This document shows positions 1 to 11,259 of a stretch of 64,000 nucleotides of DNA, in pieces. The DNA comes from Undaria pinnatifida. Lineage: Eukaryota; Sar; Phaeophyceae; Laminariales; Alariaceae. The position numbers and the translations under genes were made by a program. The stretch is taken from assembly GCA_012845835.1 (NCBI GenBank), contig JABAKD010000028.1:5676296-5740295 (forward strand). Direction: 5' to 3'. How positions within the stretch are numbered: position 1 is the first letter of the stretch; every line of letters starts with the position of its first letter. Below the pieces are notes generated by a model, which saw only the letters and a list, made by a program, of their open reading frames with translations, did not search any database and had not been told where the DNA came from.

Positions 1-37
1 CTCACAGCTGGAGTGATTTTAATTTTAATCATAACAT
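1..37. repeat. Family A terminal repeat fragment
   Basis: The window opens inside the terminal motif CTCACAGCTGGAGTG followed by an AT-rich run. This is the outer end of the TIR family seen complete at 13,971-15,176. Only the last few tens of bases are present, so the element lies mostly outside the window. Confidence 0.6.
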
Positions 38-1930
38 CGAAATTGGACAAACGGGAGAAGAAAACCGAGCTCTCTCGGGTGAACTTTTTTTGTACATGCG
101 TCGGCATTATACGAGTTGTTCTGTCACGTCAAGGTAGATGTGGACTAGTTTAAATATGTGTATATGAGTCCTTGACAGCTGTCCGTCACGGGGAAAGATT
201 GCCGTCTCCTGATGCACCCGGTATGTTTTTGAAGTGTGGCGCGCCCCGCATGTTGCGTAGAAACAGCATGCAGCACAGTAAAACTCCTGCTGCATGCTGT
301 CCGCGTGTCTGTTGGCAGCTATCGACACAAGAGGATACGAGTACGAGCGATTTATGTGAGCACCAACTACGTTGAGTTGTCTACCTGATACATGAAAGAC
401 CCTCGTACTATTTGTTGTACGGGATAGCAGAATAATATATCTCAGTATTTCCCCCCCAGCGTAGCATTGTGATACTGTTCTGCTGCTGCTATTAAATGTA
501 CTCATGGATGTGTTACGGGTATGAGTGGAGGGCTCTTGGTGAGCGGTTTAAACCAGGGCAATTGAGAGATATGGGTGCATTCTTGATGCGATGAGCCGTC
601 GTTGCGTGGTTGTTGATGTTCTCACGTTAACAACGTGGTATCATGTATTAACGTCGACAAATAATCGATCGTTTGAAGTAGTATCTGAGAAATGGAATTG
701 TACAAAGTAGTGTAAAAGACAGCTTTATGGGCTAACGATGAATGGATGAAAAGGGCAGTTCACCCTATGCCGACCTAATCTCTTGATTACAAGACCCGCC
801 CCCTGCTTGTATGGAGTCAATCTTGCGGCAGAGGCGGCCGATTCACCATGCCTGAAGAACGATAGGCTGGACAGAGTTCCCGAGCTGCGGCAACGCCATG
901 AGGCCGGAAGGAGGCAGCCGCGGTGGGGGGACCAGCAGCAGTAGTAGTGTTTGGGGCAATGGTATTGAACGAAATGGGTATGATGCTGGGTCATCGACTT
1001 TGATGCTTGAACTTTGAATTGTGAGCCTGCTTGTCAGATTGGCTTGATTGTTTCTTGTCTTTTTTGGCTGAATAAAGGCTTTTATTGTTGGTACGGCCAA
1101 TAATGTTGGAAAACGGCAAATCCCCCGATTTTGAACAGGCCATGAACTGCGCAGGGGCATGTCTGGCCTAGTTTGAGTATTCATGAATATTTTAGTATTG
1201 TCCCGTCGACGCTTTGGTTATGCATTGTCTCGTCGCGCGGGCTTACCCCATGTTTGTTTGTAGTGTGTGTTGCACCCGTGACATGCATTCTTACTTGTCG
1301 GGGTAGCTAGCTATATTATCTCGATTTCAGAGTACGGATTGTAAATAATCAGTTTTCCAGTGAGATATTTAGTTATTCGAAATTGAGTGAGCATTACAAC
1401 GTCCCGCCGCTACGTGTGTTACACGTTTCGTTGTCGTCGGTGCAGCGTGCAGAGTACGTACTCTATAGATTGAGTTTCTGTGGTTGTTTTCATTTTTGTG
1501 CAATAAGGCGTTTTAGCTTTTTTTCCTCGTCCACAGCTAGGCCCTGTACTGGGTACTGAGGAAATCGGGGATACTCAGAGAGCCCGTTTGATGGAGTCAA
1601 TTTTCGAAAATTGTGCTGTTGTTTTTGCCTGGCCATTTGGAGAATAATATTGCCGCTTTCACCTGGCAATGATCTTAGAGAGTAGGTGTTGATGTTGCTT
1701 CTAGCATGAGGCTGTTTGTCATTTCGTTTTGAGACTTTGAGGATGTGATTTTAGAATTTGATTTTTGAGTGGAGGATTTCAGTTTTCACATGACATACTG
1801 TACATACATGCATTTTTGGCTTTTTGTTTTAAATTTGAGTTTGGGGTTCCGATTTGGATACAAGATCATTAGGATATGACGATATATCAACCCTGCCTTG
1901 TCATACACCGCATTGGGTGATATTGACGCA
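38..1930. other. No recognisable gene
   Basis: I see no feature here beyond short, compositionally ordinary open frames without recognisable motifs. There is no matching repeat elsewhere in the window that I could identify. Confidence 0.5.
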
Positions 1931-1963
1931 TAATTAGCATGGAGTATGCTGGTAGTATACTGA

Positions 1964-2072
1964 GCTCAGGGGGGATACTTGTTGTGCACCGAGGAGGGGG
2001 GATGATTTTCGTCGTTCACCGAGAAGGGGGAATGCTTTTCGTCGTGCGCCGAGGAGGGGGGATATTGGTGGT
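1964..2072 (+). repeat. 33-bp minisatellite, about 3 copies
   Basis: Three imperfect 33-base units with the core CACCGAGGAGGGGGGAT are arranged head to tail. Because 33 is divisible by three the array stays open and would encode an 11-residue repeat of the form GGILVVHR. This looks like a repeat artefact rather than a gene. Confidence 0.7.
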
Positions 2073-2364
2073 CCTCTGGTTTAAGACGAAGATATCGTAT
2101 CAGAGATTATTAGGGAGTTCCAAATTTGATGAGGGATATAGTCTAGTCTATATACGCTCCTGCAGGGGAATATGGGTTTTGCTGAGGAGGGCAATTTGCT
2201 GGCGTATGATGCTTTGCCATGCGATACCTCTTGCCTCACTCGATGGTTCCGGAGGTTTATAATATACATGAGTTTGGCGTGAACATGTGTGAGTCTTGCT
2301 TGTCCCACGCCCGTCCAAATAAGACCTGTCAACGCTGAGAGGTGGCATCTAACCAACAGTACAA

Positions 2365-2575
2365 CTTCCATACCCGTACCCGGAACTTCTTTGTGATCGG
2401 GAAAAAATCATATCCGTACGCCGGATTCAGGTACACCATCTTGTACCCGTGCCCGAATATTCTGTGGGATTTGTACGCCCGTGGCACAATACCCGGAGTA
2501 CGAGTATACTCTCGCAGAATACCCCAGGCACTCTGAAAGGTACGGGTTTTACCCGGAAGGGGAGTGTCGGGTATG
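2365..2575 (+). repeat. Degenerate TACCCG-type minisatellite, locus 1
   Basis: Loose repeats of TACCCGNAACTTCTGTG and related words are scattered over about 200 bases. A second and longer locus with the same words lies at 6,145-6,560. I see no coding signal. Confidence 0.5.
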
Positions 2576-2859
2576 TTCTACATTCTGACGTCGCATTACG
2601 TCACACACATTAAGAAACATGATCACAAAAACAAACAACAAGCACACACCACCGTCTTGTCTGGCACAGAAATGCCACATACACATGGAAACACAACGGT
2701 ACAGTCTGTGGAGAGTGAAAATAGTCACATCGACAACACGACGTGTATGAAAATACGTGGAAATGTGGTGAGCGTAAGCTTCATTTTGCCCCATTCGCCG
2801 GAGGATAACAATACATGTTTAGCCAAGTGCTTTTTGGTGTTAAGTGGAGAAGTGTTTTG

Positions 2860-3290
2860 TCACACTTGACTAGTGGCTCGCTGCGCGAGAAGGCACTTGA
2901 CGATCGTCGGGAGTGGCGGAGTGTCACACTTGACTGGTGGCTCACTGCGCGAGAAGGCACTTGACGGTCGTCGGGAGTGGCGGAATGTTTTATAACATTT
3001 GACTGCGCGAGAAGTCACTTGGCGATCGTCGGGAGTGGCGGAATGTTTTACAACGTTTGACTGCGCGAGAAGTCACTTATCGATCGTCGGGAGTGTCGGA
3101 ATGTTTTGTCACACTGGACTGCGCTAGAAGGCACTTGGTGATCGTCGGGAGTGGCTGAATGTTTTTTCACACTGGACTGCGCGAGAAGGCACTTGGCGAT
3201 CGTCGGGAGTGGCGGAATGTTTTGTCATACTTGACTGCGCGAGAAGGCACTTACTTGGCGATCATCGGGAGTGGCGGAGTGTTTAGTCGG
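2860..3290 (+). repeat. 58-bp satellite, about 7 copies
   Basis: Seven tandem units share GCGATCGTCGGGAGTGGCGG and GACTGCGCGAGAAGGCACTT. The spacing of the core is about 58 bases in the middle copies, with slightly longer edge copies of about 62-63. Copies differ at a few positions, so the array is not newly made. Confidence 0.9.
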
Positions 3291-3499
3291 CGACTTTCGC
3301 TTTGAGGCGGAGAATGTCACCGATAGGATGCTCGTACTTAGTCCCCTGTAAAGGGAACAGCAGAATTTGGCTAGGAAGGCCGCATGGTGTGATGACAAAG
3401 TGCGCATGGGTTACGTCGTACGCAGGTGTAGGATGTAACGTGCTGAAAGACACGAACACTTTTTACAGGACGCACAGCCGTAGCTGGAGACGCATAGTC

Positions 3500-4330
3500 T
3501 AGACTGCATACATAGGAGATGATGCATACACAGGTAGTCTAGACTACATACATAGGAGATGATGCATACACAGGTGATGGAAGGGATTTGTACCGCAGGA
3601 ACGCTGGAGGAAGGTGAGGTAGTATGGCAGATTCGAACACGTGCGCGTATCCTACACACGCAAACACACAGGAGTACTACTGCTGCGCTACACATGTCGT
3701 AGTCTAAACATGTATGTGTACTACACGCACAGACAGCGAGAGCTGTGTGCACACCGTTGTACACACCTGCATCCACAGGTGGTGATGGAAGGGATTTGTA
3801 CCGCAGGAACGCTGGAGGAAGGTGAGGTAGTATGGCAGGGGTTCGAACACGTACGCGCATCCTACACACGCAAACACACAGGAGTACTACGGCTGCGCTA
3901 CTAAACATGAAGACTATGTGCTACACACAGCGAGAGCTGTGTGCACACGGCTGTACATACACACACACTGCTGTGACCATGCTGAGTGCGCAGCGTATAA
4001 GCAGTGCCGTGTACACACCTGCATTCACATGTGATAGAAGGGATTTGAACCACAGGAGCGCTGGAGAGTGAGGTAGTATATAGGGCAGGTTCGAACACGT
4101 ATGCATTCACATGTGTTGGAAGGGATTTGTACCGCAGGAGCGCTGGAGGAAGGTGAGGTAGTATGGCAGGTTCGAACACGTACGCATTCACATGCGATGG
4201 AAGGGATTTGTACCGCAGGAGCGCTGGAGGAAAGTGAGGTAGTATGGCAGGTTCGAACACGTACGCGTATCCTACACACGCAAACACACAGGAGTATTGC
4301 TGCGCTACACATGTATGTACCACACACAGA
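3500..4330 (+). repeat. Compound tandem repeat, units of about 80-240 bp
   Basis: Five copies of a block starting with GATGGAAGGGATTTGTACCG begin near 3,575, 3,784, 4,028, 4,115 and 4,196. They contain GCTGGAGGAAGGTGAGGTAG and end in GGTTCGAACACGTACGC. Between copies lies a second shared block rich in CACACGCAAACACACAGG. The open frames across this array are by-products of the repetition. Confidence 0.85.
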
Positions 4331-4339
4331 GAGCCCTGT

Positions 4340-4765
4340 GAATGTGTATCGGAAGAGGTGGTCTCCCCAGTCAAGATACCACCGCTCTGCTGTAGGGACA
4401 TTCCGCTGCATGGTGTGTGTGCGGAGATTCCGCCGCAGCACGAGGAGGTGGTACGCCGTAAGGTTTGAAGAGGGCGAAGATCACGCAGCCGCAGAGAAGG
4501 AGGAGCCTAGAACGAGCGAAGAGGCTCATAGCAGACACCCACAGCACGCGGCGGAGGTGAGCTGCGTCAGGAACCCGCGAGAGAAAGTATGCAGCAGCCG
4601 AACTGAAGGACGCAGTCGCCGCCGTACGCAGACACGGCAGACCACACGGGCAGAATCGAAGAGCGGAGGCGCAAAAGTTCCAGCGCAACGCCGAGGAGCG
4701 CGGTATATCCGACGAGGGATAGAAATAGAGGGTGTGCGGTGTGCGCTGCGAGGGTGTTTGCGTGC
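4340..4765. other. GC-rich spacer, no gene called
   Basis: A frame on the + strand stays open through this stretch and rejoins the upstream repeats. The product is Arg/Glu-rich with no recognisable domain and starts inside a satellite, so I do not call it a gene. Confidence 0.4.
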
Positions 4766-4771
4766 TAGGGT

Positions 4772-5545
4772 GTAGTTCGTAGCGCCGTTTGATTTGTAGC
4801 GCAGCCGTTTGAATTTTATGGTTTTGTAAGGACGAGGAGGCTTTTTTGGGAAGGGATTTTTTTTCCGCAGCCCAGGGCACAACGAAGTGAAATGTTTTTG
4901 CTGTGTGTCGTGTTGGTTGTCCCGCACGAGCAGGATCGAACAGCAGAGGCGCAAACGTTCCAGCGCATGCACCACCAGCGCTGGGTTGGCAGGGCAGCCG
5001 AAGGGTGCTTGTATGCTACTACTAGCAGTGTAGTGTGTGTTGGTGTTGGTGTGTGTGTCCCAAAGTGAACCACGAGCTGGTTGTTTGCGTGCCAGGGTGT
5101 AGTTCGTAACGCCGTTTGATTGGAATCGCAGCCGTTTGAATTTCCTGGTTTTGTAAGGACGAAGAGGGTTTTTTGGGAAGGGATTTTTTTTCCGCAGCCC
5201 AGGGCACAACGAAGTAAAATATTTTTGCTGTGTGTTGTGTTGGTTGTCCCGCACGAGCAGGATCGAACAGCAGAGGCGCAAACGTTCCAGCGCATGCACC
5301 ACCAGCGCTGGGTTGGCAGGGCAGCCGAAGGGTGCTTGTATGGTACTACTAGCAGTGTAGTGTGTGTTGGTGTTGGTGTGTGTGTCCCAAAATGCACCAC
5401 CAGCACTGGGTTGGCAGGGCAGCTGAACTGTGCTTGGATGGCAGCCGCACGGTGCTTGGATGGCACTAGCAGTGTAGTGTGTGTTGGTGTTGGTGTATGT
5501 GCTGGGTTGGAAGGGCAGCCGAACGGTGCTTGGATGCTAGTAGCA
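4772..5545 (+). repeat. 327-bp tandem duplication with partial extra copies
   Basis: Two long units start at 4,772 and 5,099 with GTAGTTCGTA, giving a 327-base period. They run through the words GGGAAGGGATTTTTTTTCCG and CGCACGAGCAGGATCGAACA. The 3' part, containing CACCAGCGCTGGGTTGGCAG, is repeated again in shortened form to about 5,545. A C/G homopolymer block at about 5,551-5,600 follows. Confidence 0.9.
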
Positions 5546-5684
5546 GTGTCGGGGGGGGGCGCCGCCCCCCCCCCCGAACCCCCCCTCCCGGGCCCGACAC
5601 AGTGTGCGTTGGAAGGACCCTCACCAGTGTGCGTTCGAAAAAGTACATGGAAAAAGTATGTAATAGATTTTTAAAAATAAAAAA

Positions 5685-6187
5685 ATGAAAATGAACGACG
5701 CAAATCCTCAGAATGAATTACCGCCAGACGCATCTACAGACACCCAGAATGTATCACCGTCAGATACAACGCCAGGCCCGAGTGGCGGCACACCGCCAGA
5801 CGCCGCTGGTGGCACTCCACTCCCTCCAAACAAAACGAGCGGGTCAGAGGAGGTGGAGGTTATCAACGGTGAAAAAAGCATGCCCGAATCAAGACGGCGA
5901 TTGTCTACGACTCGAAAGGGAGACTGGCTGACCTGCCGGAGGACCCCATCAAAGCCGTCTCTAGTTATGCGGTTCCGAACACCTATCGGAGGGAAGGCGC
6001 CCGCAAACGGTCGTTCATGTACTGGCTAGGGGTCTACGCCATCCCAGAACGACGAGCGACACAAGTATCACAGCTTAGCCAAGAGGACCTGCCGCAAAAA
6101 CCAAAGTGGTCGTTCCGTGCAAACGAGGCGAACGCAGCGATTCCATACAAGTACCCGCGCCCGGAACTTTTGTGCGTTCCGCAATAA
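5685..6187 (+). pseudogene. Broken open frame of unknown function
   Basis: Two overlapping frames read as one disrupted protein. The first (5,685 to about 5,880) starts MKMNDANPQNELPPD and is rich in Pro, Thr and Asp, as in a disordered N-terminus. The second, in another frame (5,873-6,187), has a more structured look, with TAIVYDSKGRLADLPEDP, RKRSFMYWLGVYAIPE and KPKWSFRANEA. A frameshift near 5,875 would join them. The 3' end runs into the TACCCG minisatellite, so the end of the original gene is lost. I do not recognise a family. A transposon-encoded protein is possible. That the pieces belong together is inference from their adjacency and composition. Confidence 0.35.
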
Positions 6188-6560
6188 CTTCTATGAGCTC
6201 TGTACACCGATGGAGAAATACCCTGGGCACGGGTATGGCCCTTGTACCCCGGTGCGGGTGCGGGTAAGGGTATCGCATGTTGCACCCTACCCGGAACTTC
6301 TGTCGGTGCCGAACAGCACCCATGCAATGCCTCAAAACTTCTGTGAGTTCTGTAATAAAACAATACCTGTACCCCAAACTTTTGTGATGCCTGTCAAAAT
6401 TCAAGCCCGTACCCGGGGTATGGGTACAATACATCATATCCGAACCAGATGCTTTTTTGGTTTGTGTACAGCACCCACACGACACCCGAAACTTCTGTGG
6501 GTTCCGTAAGAAAAAAAAATCGCGTACCCGGAACTCCATAGAGTTTTGCAAGAAAAAAAT
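6145..6560 (+). repeat. Degenerate TACCCG-type minisatellite, locus 2
   Basis: Multiple imperfect copies of CCCGGAACTTCTGTGGGTTCCG-like words occur at intervals of roughly 45-60 bases. They are related to the locus at 2,365-2,575. The repeated peptides in several frames reflect the repeat. Confidence 0.6.
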
Positions 6561-6599
6561 ACTCCTTGTGGAATGCATAAACCCTACTGACCACAACCT

Positions 6600-7150
6600 T
6601 GCATTGTTTTCAGAATATAAGGGGCCTGTGAAACACGCCTCACGGAAAGCGCCACACCACCTGAACCACAGCTTCGTTCTCTTTTATGTGCTACCTTATG
6701 TCCAGCCCATTTTGTTTTAACCACCAGCATGTCACTAGAACGTACGCCTTGCTGTATTTGCATCGAGTAAGATGCTTGGGTTTTGTTCATTCTGCAACCC
6801 CTAATCCGTACAACAAGTACTTTGCAGCGCTCGGGATGTAAGGGATGCGGGGTTCTGTTAAGAGGCGGCATCGGTCGGTATGCCAGTGGTTGCCGTTGAC
6901 GCTGAAATTTCATAGTAAAAAAACACCGGCTGCGCGAGAACTCGTATGTTTTTCAGGGTGACCAATGCATGGCATAGGGATATCTATAGCGTTAGCCCCT
7001 GAGCCAGTTTCGGGTTGAATCGTGCGTCAGGGCTATCTGGCAGTAGTGCCAAGCAGAGTGCCGTAAACGTGAGCTTTCTTCAAATACCATATGCAAAGAG
7101 GGCGTAGCTCCGGTTGAGGAGGTATCACGTTCTCCGTAAGGCGTTATTTC
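6600..7150. other. No recognisable gene
   Basis: No gene, long repeat or strong motif was seen in this stretch. Confidence 0.4.
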
Positions 7151-7159
7151 TTCCGCCAT

Positions 7160-7772
7160 AAACGAAAAGCTTTAGGATCAAGTGTGCACTGCCCGACAAC
7201 TGATGCAGAACGTCAGATCTCCCTCGTCGGTCTTCACTCGAGCAATACAGGTGTGTGGGTGTGCCTTTGCATCATATGAAGAGCAGAAGAGAGATCACCT
7301 CGGAACAGCAATCAGCGATCGACGTCCAACGCATGTCCCATCATGACTCGACAGCACTAACAACCCGAGCAACAGGCCTGAGCTTGACCTCCGCTGGACT
7401 GCCACACATGCAGGGGGTGCACAGGAACTTGCGTACAAACCCGTTAGACCCAAGTAGCCTACACCAAGAGTTAATTCACACTGTAACAATTTTATGCGCA
7501 TACTGAATTAATTCCACAGATGTCTGGTGGTGTCGTTTCCCTTAATAATGCGGGTTATACAGTTTCCGTGCGCGCAGAACAAGGTTGAGCGTCTTAGTCC
7601 TGTTGACCCTGGCATTAGCAGGGGAGTCACCGAACTGCTGTAGTATCCTTCACGAGGGTATACACACCCCGTAATACGCGCGATCGAAGTACCACACACG
7701 CAGCTTGCAAAGCTGAGTTTTGATAAAAAACTCTTTTTTGGTCGATCTCACAGCTCAAGTGTATTTTTCATC
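7160..7772 (+). mobile_element. Family B repeat, copy 1
   Basis: About 610 bases align with 39,615-40,222. Shared words include CAGCACTAACAACCCGAG, GACCTCCGCTGG, CTGTTGACCCTGGCATTAGC and GCAGCTTGCAAAGC. The right end reads TCGATCTCACAGCTCAAGTG, a variant of the family A terminus, and the subterminal order also matches family A. It carries no coding frame of note, so it is best read as a non-autonomous relative of family A. The outer left boundary is approximate. Confidence 0.75.
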
Positions 7773-7774
7773 GT

Positions 7775-8380
7775 TAAAAATCTGGACTTTTATCCTACAA
7801 TTAGGGTACTACAGTATACTGTGGGTTCCGCCGAAACCATTGTTGACGATTTTTTTATTCGAACATTATTAGCCAAACACACATACCGGCGAAACATTTT
7901 TGAGGGTGGGACAGACTCCGACAAAGAATAACCAATCAGATTGCGCATTCTTCACGATGAAGAATCGACAAAGAATCGACAAAGAACGGCAAATAATTAA
8001 ACCTGTTTTCAGTATACCCCAGTCTCTTCCCTATGTGTTTGGGGCTCATGCTGGGTTCTGTGAGGAGTCGGGGGCATATACAAGGTCAAATATTTACGGA
8101 AAATGTGTTTGCTCTTCTTTACGCCGAGGCTCTTATTCAATGGCTTTAATACCAGGCATAATTTACGGTGATACACCAGGCATAATACACGGCAATGTAC
8201 GGTACAACAAAGTATAAAATGTACGATACTACTAATCGCTTCCTCAGAATTGTGTTTTTTTGTTTTTGTTTTTTTGACCGCCCACTTTTTTTGATCTCCT
8301 GATGATGACCTGCGATGTGACTGGTTGCATCTATTTTTTTCACACGAGCAGCCGAGTAGGAGGTGGGCTAGTAAAGACTA
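7775..8380. other. AT-rich spacer, no gene
   Basis: I see no coding frame with recognisable motifs. The short duplicated phrase ACCAGGCATAAT near 8,152-8,185 is the only structure noted. Confidence 0.4.
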
Positions 8381-8382
8381 TA

Positions 8383-8740
8383 AAAAATGAAAATACACTC
8401 CAGCTGTGAGATTGAATATTTTGTCGAAGCTCATCTTTGCAAGCTGTGTGAGATACTCCGATCGCGCGTATTACGGGTTGTGTGTCCTCATTAAGGATAT
8501 AGGTCGGCGACTCCCCTTACAACTAAAGTGTAGCTATCAGGGCCAACAGGGTGATGTTAGTTAGTCTGTGCGCGAAAACTATAAAACCCTTTTCTGAGGG
8601 GGACAAAATCTGACGGCTGTGGAAGGAAATGCATCCGTTTATCAAGTGAATCCTGTAAGTCGAATAACCGGTGAGGGGAGGGCGGAGTTTGGAAGGACGT
8701 GGGGGCCTGGTTTTGATCAAAAGGGGCGGGGTTGGAGGGG
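8383..8740 (+). mobile_element. Family A left arm (solo)
   Basis: The sequence starts TATAAAAAATGAAAATACAC, then CTCCAGCTGTGAGAT, and follows the family A arm through GTCGGCGACTCCCCTTACAA, GGGACAAAATCTGACGGCTG and GAATAACCGGTGAGGGGAGG. It closely matches the arm at 13,971-14,330. No inverted partner is found before 9.3 kb, so this is a half element. Confidence 0.85.
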
Positions 8741-9205
8741 GGGGGGGGGGGCAGACGGGCGGGCAATTTGTGCGTGGAAGATATAAATCCTTTAGGGGGA
8801 TAAATCTGACGGTTTTGGGAAGAAAAAAAACACTAGTTTATCATGGGGGGGGGTTGGGGCGGGGGGGGGTGGGGCAGCTCAATCTGTGCGTGGAAACTAT
8901 ACATTCTTTTAGGGGACGGGTTTGGAAAGAATGCATGAGATTACCATGTATATCCTGGGGTAAGATGTACAATCAGAGGGCGGAGGGTGGGGGTGGGATG
9001 GGGTGGGGGGGTGGGGAGGTGGGGGGTGGGGGCGAGGGGGGTGGGGGGGGGGGGTGGGGGTGGTGGGGGGGGGGAGGGAAGGGCTTTAGGTGGCATAGAT
9101 GTAGGGGTTTGATATACGTGTGGTGCTAGGTGTAGGCGATGGTGCGGGTGGTGGGGAAGGACGGGGCGTTCGGGGCGGGGGGGGGGGGGGGGGGGGGGGG
9201 CAGCG
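8730..9205 (+). repeat. G-rich internal part of family A arm
   Basis: Long poly-G runs, with the longest at about 9,178-9,200, alternate with two diverged copies of a segment containing GTGCGTGGAAGATATAAATC. The same segment lies inside the arms of the complete element at 13,971-15,176, so this is the expanded inner arm. The strand asymmetry is extreme. Confidence 0.7.
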
Positions 9206-9249
9206 GCATGAATGGCTCCAGAAAAATTATGAGGTGATAGAAGGGAGGG

Positions 9250-9790
9250 CAGGTGAAGGGGGACATAAATAGAGACCTTTAAATAATGCAGGCACGCGAA
9301 CGAACGATGCGGTCTCTTTCGCCAGGCGAACACACGAGCCAAATGTACGCCTAGAGGTTGCCGTCAATGAACCGCCCTGCTTCTGGGTGTGATTCAACAG
9401 CAACTCATATATATGACATTGGTATTCGCAGTCACGCGTACTTCTCAAAGTGTACGTTGACAAAGTACAAAATTCAAAGGACTGACTCTCGAAGTTTCTC
9501 AGCAGAGCCATCAGGCACCATCCACCATCGAACTCCCAGCCGAGAGGGTGTACGACGATCTGCAAGGGGGAGGTAAACCAAAGGGCTCGAAATGGAGCAG
9601 CACCAAAACCACGCAGGGGTGTGTCGTTCTCCAACTAAATGGTACGCAAGATGCACCATCAACACCTCCGTCCACTATTTAAAAATAGTGAAAACGCGGA
9701 CAGGGATCACACTAGGCACGCTAGCCAGTAATCGTCACACGCTAGTAGCGGGTTCTCCATCTTCAAGGTCCCCGCCCTGCGAAAAAAAGA
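9250..9790. other. No recognisable gene
   Basis: Frames of about 60-135 residues exist on both strands but overlap one another. None has a motif I can name. Confidence 0.35.
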
Positions 9791-9991
9791 AAATAAGGTA
9801 CAGCAGTACGCATGGAAGGAAGCAGCAGCAGTAAACAACAAAACACAGCAGCAGCGAGAAGGGAAAGGCGGAGCACGGAGCGAAACAACAGGAGAAGAGA
9901 GCAGGTTGAATGAGGTGCAATCGACACTTGACATAAATAAATCAACTGCAACCGCACTAAGAAAGAGCACGAGGCTACCAAGACGGAGGAA

Positions 9992-10515
9992 ATGCAAAGT
10001 TTTCCTCTAGGAGTGGCCCATCGAAGTGGACCTAACGCGTCCGCGGCCGCGAGACCAACTGATGTCGCGCCTCAAGCGCCCATAAACATATTGGTTCCAG
10101 ATCTCCTCGATATCAACCCCGTGAAAGTTGCTCGTGGATTTTGGCGCATTCCCTTGAAATTCAGGCCTCGCGTACCTCTCCTCTTGTCGCCGGGGGTCCC
10201 CTCAAAACTACTCCGCAGAACCACGCCGTCCCCGGTGATGTGTATACCAAGTCAACACTATTATCACCGCACGTTCCTATTACAGTGTTGGGGTCACCTA
10301 CGGTGAGACTCCTATCAAGCGGAACACCAAATCAACAGAAGCAAGCAACCGGAGCGGTAGCGCAAACACGAGCGTATGCGCTGTACAAACTGCACATGAA
10401 GACCAAACAGCAGCAGCAGCAGCGGCAGCAGCAGCAGCAGCAGCTGCAACAGCAGGTTAGAAAGGAAAAGGTCGGCCACATAAACGTCACTACGAATTGG
10501 GCAACTCCGGCATGA
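9992..10515 (+). CDS. PolyQ open frames, unknown product
   Basis: Two overlapping + strand frames (9,992-10,306 and 10,141-10,515) could be a single exon-like protein with a frameshift or splice between them. The first includes PINILVPDLLDINPVKVARG. The second includes VPITVLGSPTVRLLSSGTP, then a glutamine tract from a CAG array at about 10,409-10,455, and ends shortly after TNWATPA. Upstream DNA is A-rich, like an untranslated leader. There is no recognised domain. CAG tracts give glutamine frames by chance, so the coding status is uncertain. Confidence 0.25.
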
Positions 10516-10559
10516 CCCTCCGACATGCCGTCAGAGTAGTTTCGCAAGGAGTTCGTTTA

Positions 10560-11060
10560 TGACAGCTTGCTGCCGTCTGCTGTGATGTGTACCAACTTAG
10601 CCCACCTTCTGGCGCCACGCTTATCACGGAGTGTGTTCGTTACTCGGGCAGGATGGGGAGGTCATCTTGACTCGAGGCCATTTCGACTCCTTTCACGACG
10701 CCTGCACTCGTGCCCAACGCCTGGAATTTCGGGTGTCCCCCCGCAGCGTCCCGGTTTATCATCTGGCAGGAGCGTCAAGTTGGGCGGGGGCGTGGCTGGA
10801 GACTTGGCCGGCAGCACAAGCAAAGCCAGCTCACAAGTCGGACGGCACGCCAAAGTACATACGTACTGTTGTATTTGTACGATACAAGGATGGTGGGTAT
10901 CTGCTGTGCACGCATCTGACTTCAAGTTATATTTGCTGTACGCTTGTTTACATTTGTCGGCGCTTTTAATAATGGTGCGCGTCGCTCTTACGGTGCGGGC
11001 GTGCGGCAGCTTCAGGTTGCAACGAGGTGCAGCGCGGAACCACCGAACCGCACCGTAGCT
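10560..11060. other. Weak coding-like stretch
   Basis: Three + strand frames and one - strand frame stay open here, and all look like GC-driven shadows. Nothing recognisable was found. Confidence 0.25.
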
Positions 11061-11071
11061 GCATCATCGCC

Positions 11072-11108
11072 CTGTGCCGCACCGCACCGCACCGCACCGC
11101 ACCGCACG
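11072..11108 (+). repeat. (CCGCA)n microsatellite
   Basis: A run of about seven consecutive CCGCA pentamers. Confidence 0.9.
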
Positions 11109-11259
11109 CTCCTGCAAATAGAACAACCACACCACGCCACCACGGGTCGGTCCTACATATGATGGCACGCGTTCGCGTTTGCTTCGTACCGCGAACAGCC
11201 TTGCGTTTGCAACTACGACAAGTAGTTCAGTTCAACCACAATTCTGAAGTATAAAACAA

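Noticed and set aside
2860..3290. Regular 58-bp repeats as a CRISPR array
   Set aside because: The units are contiguous diverged repeats with no unique spacers, and the context is eukaryotic.
3575..4260. GGTTCGAAC words that look like a tRNA T-arm
   Set aside because: They recur as part of the satellite. No acceptor stem, D-arm or anticodon arm can be built around them.
4101..4775. 224-residue + strand open frame
   Set aside because: Its first half is a satellite and its second half is low-complexity Arg/Glu. It has no recognisable domain.
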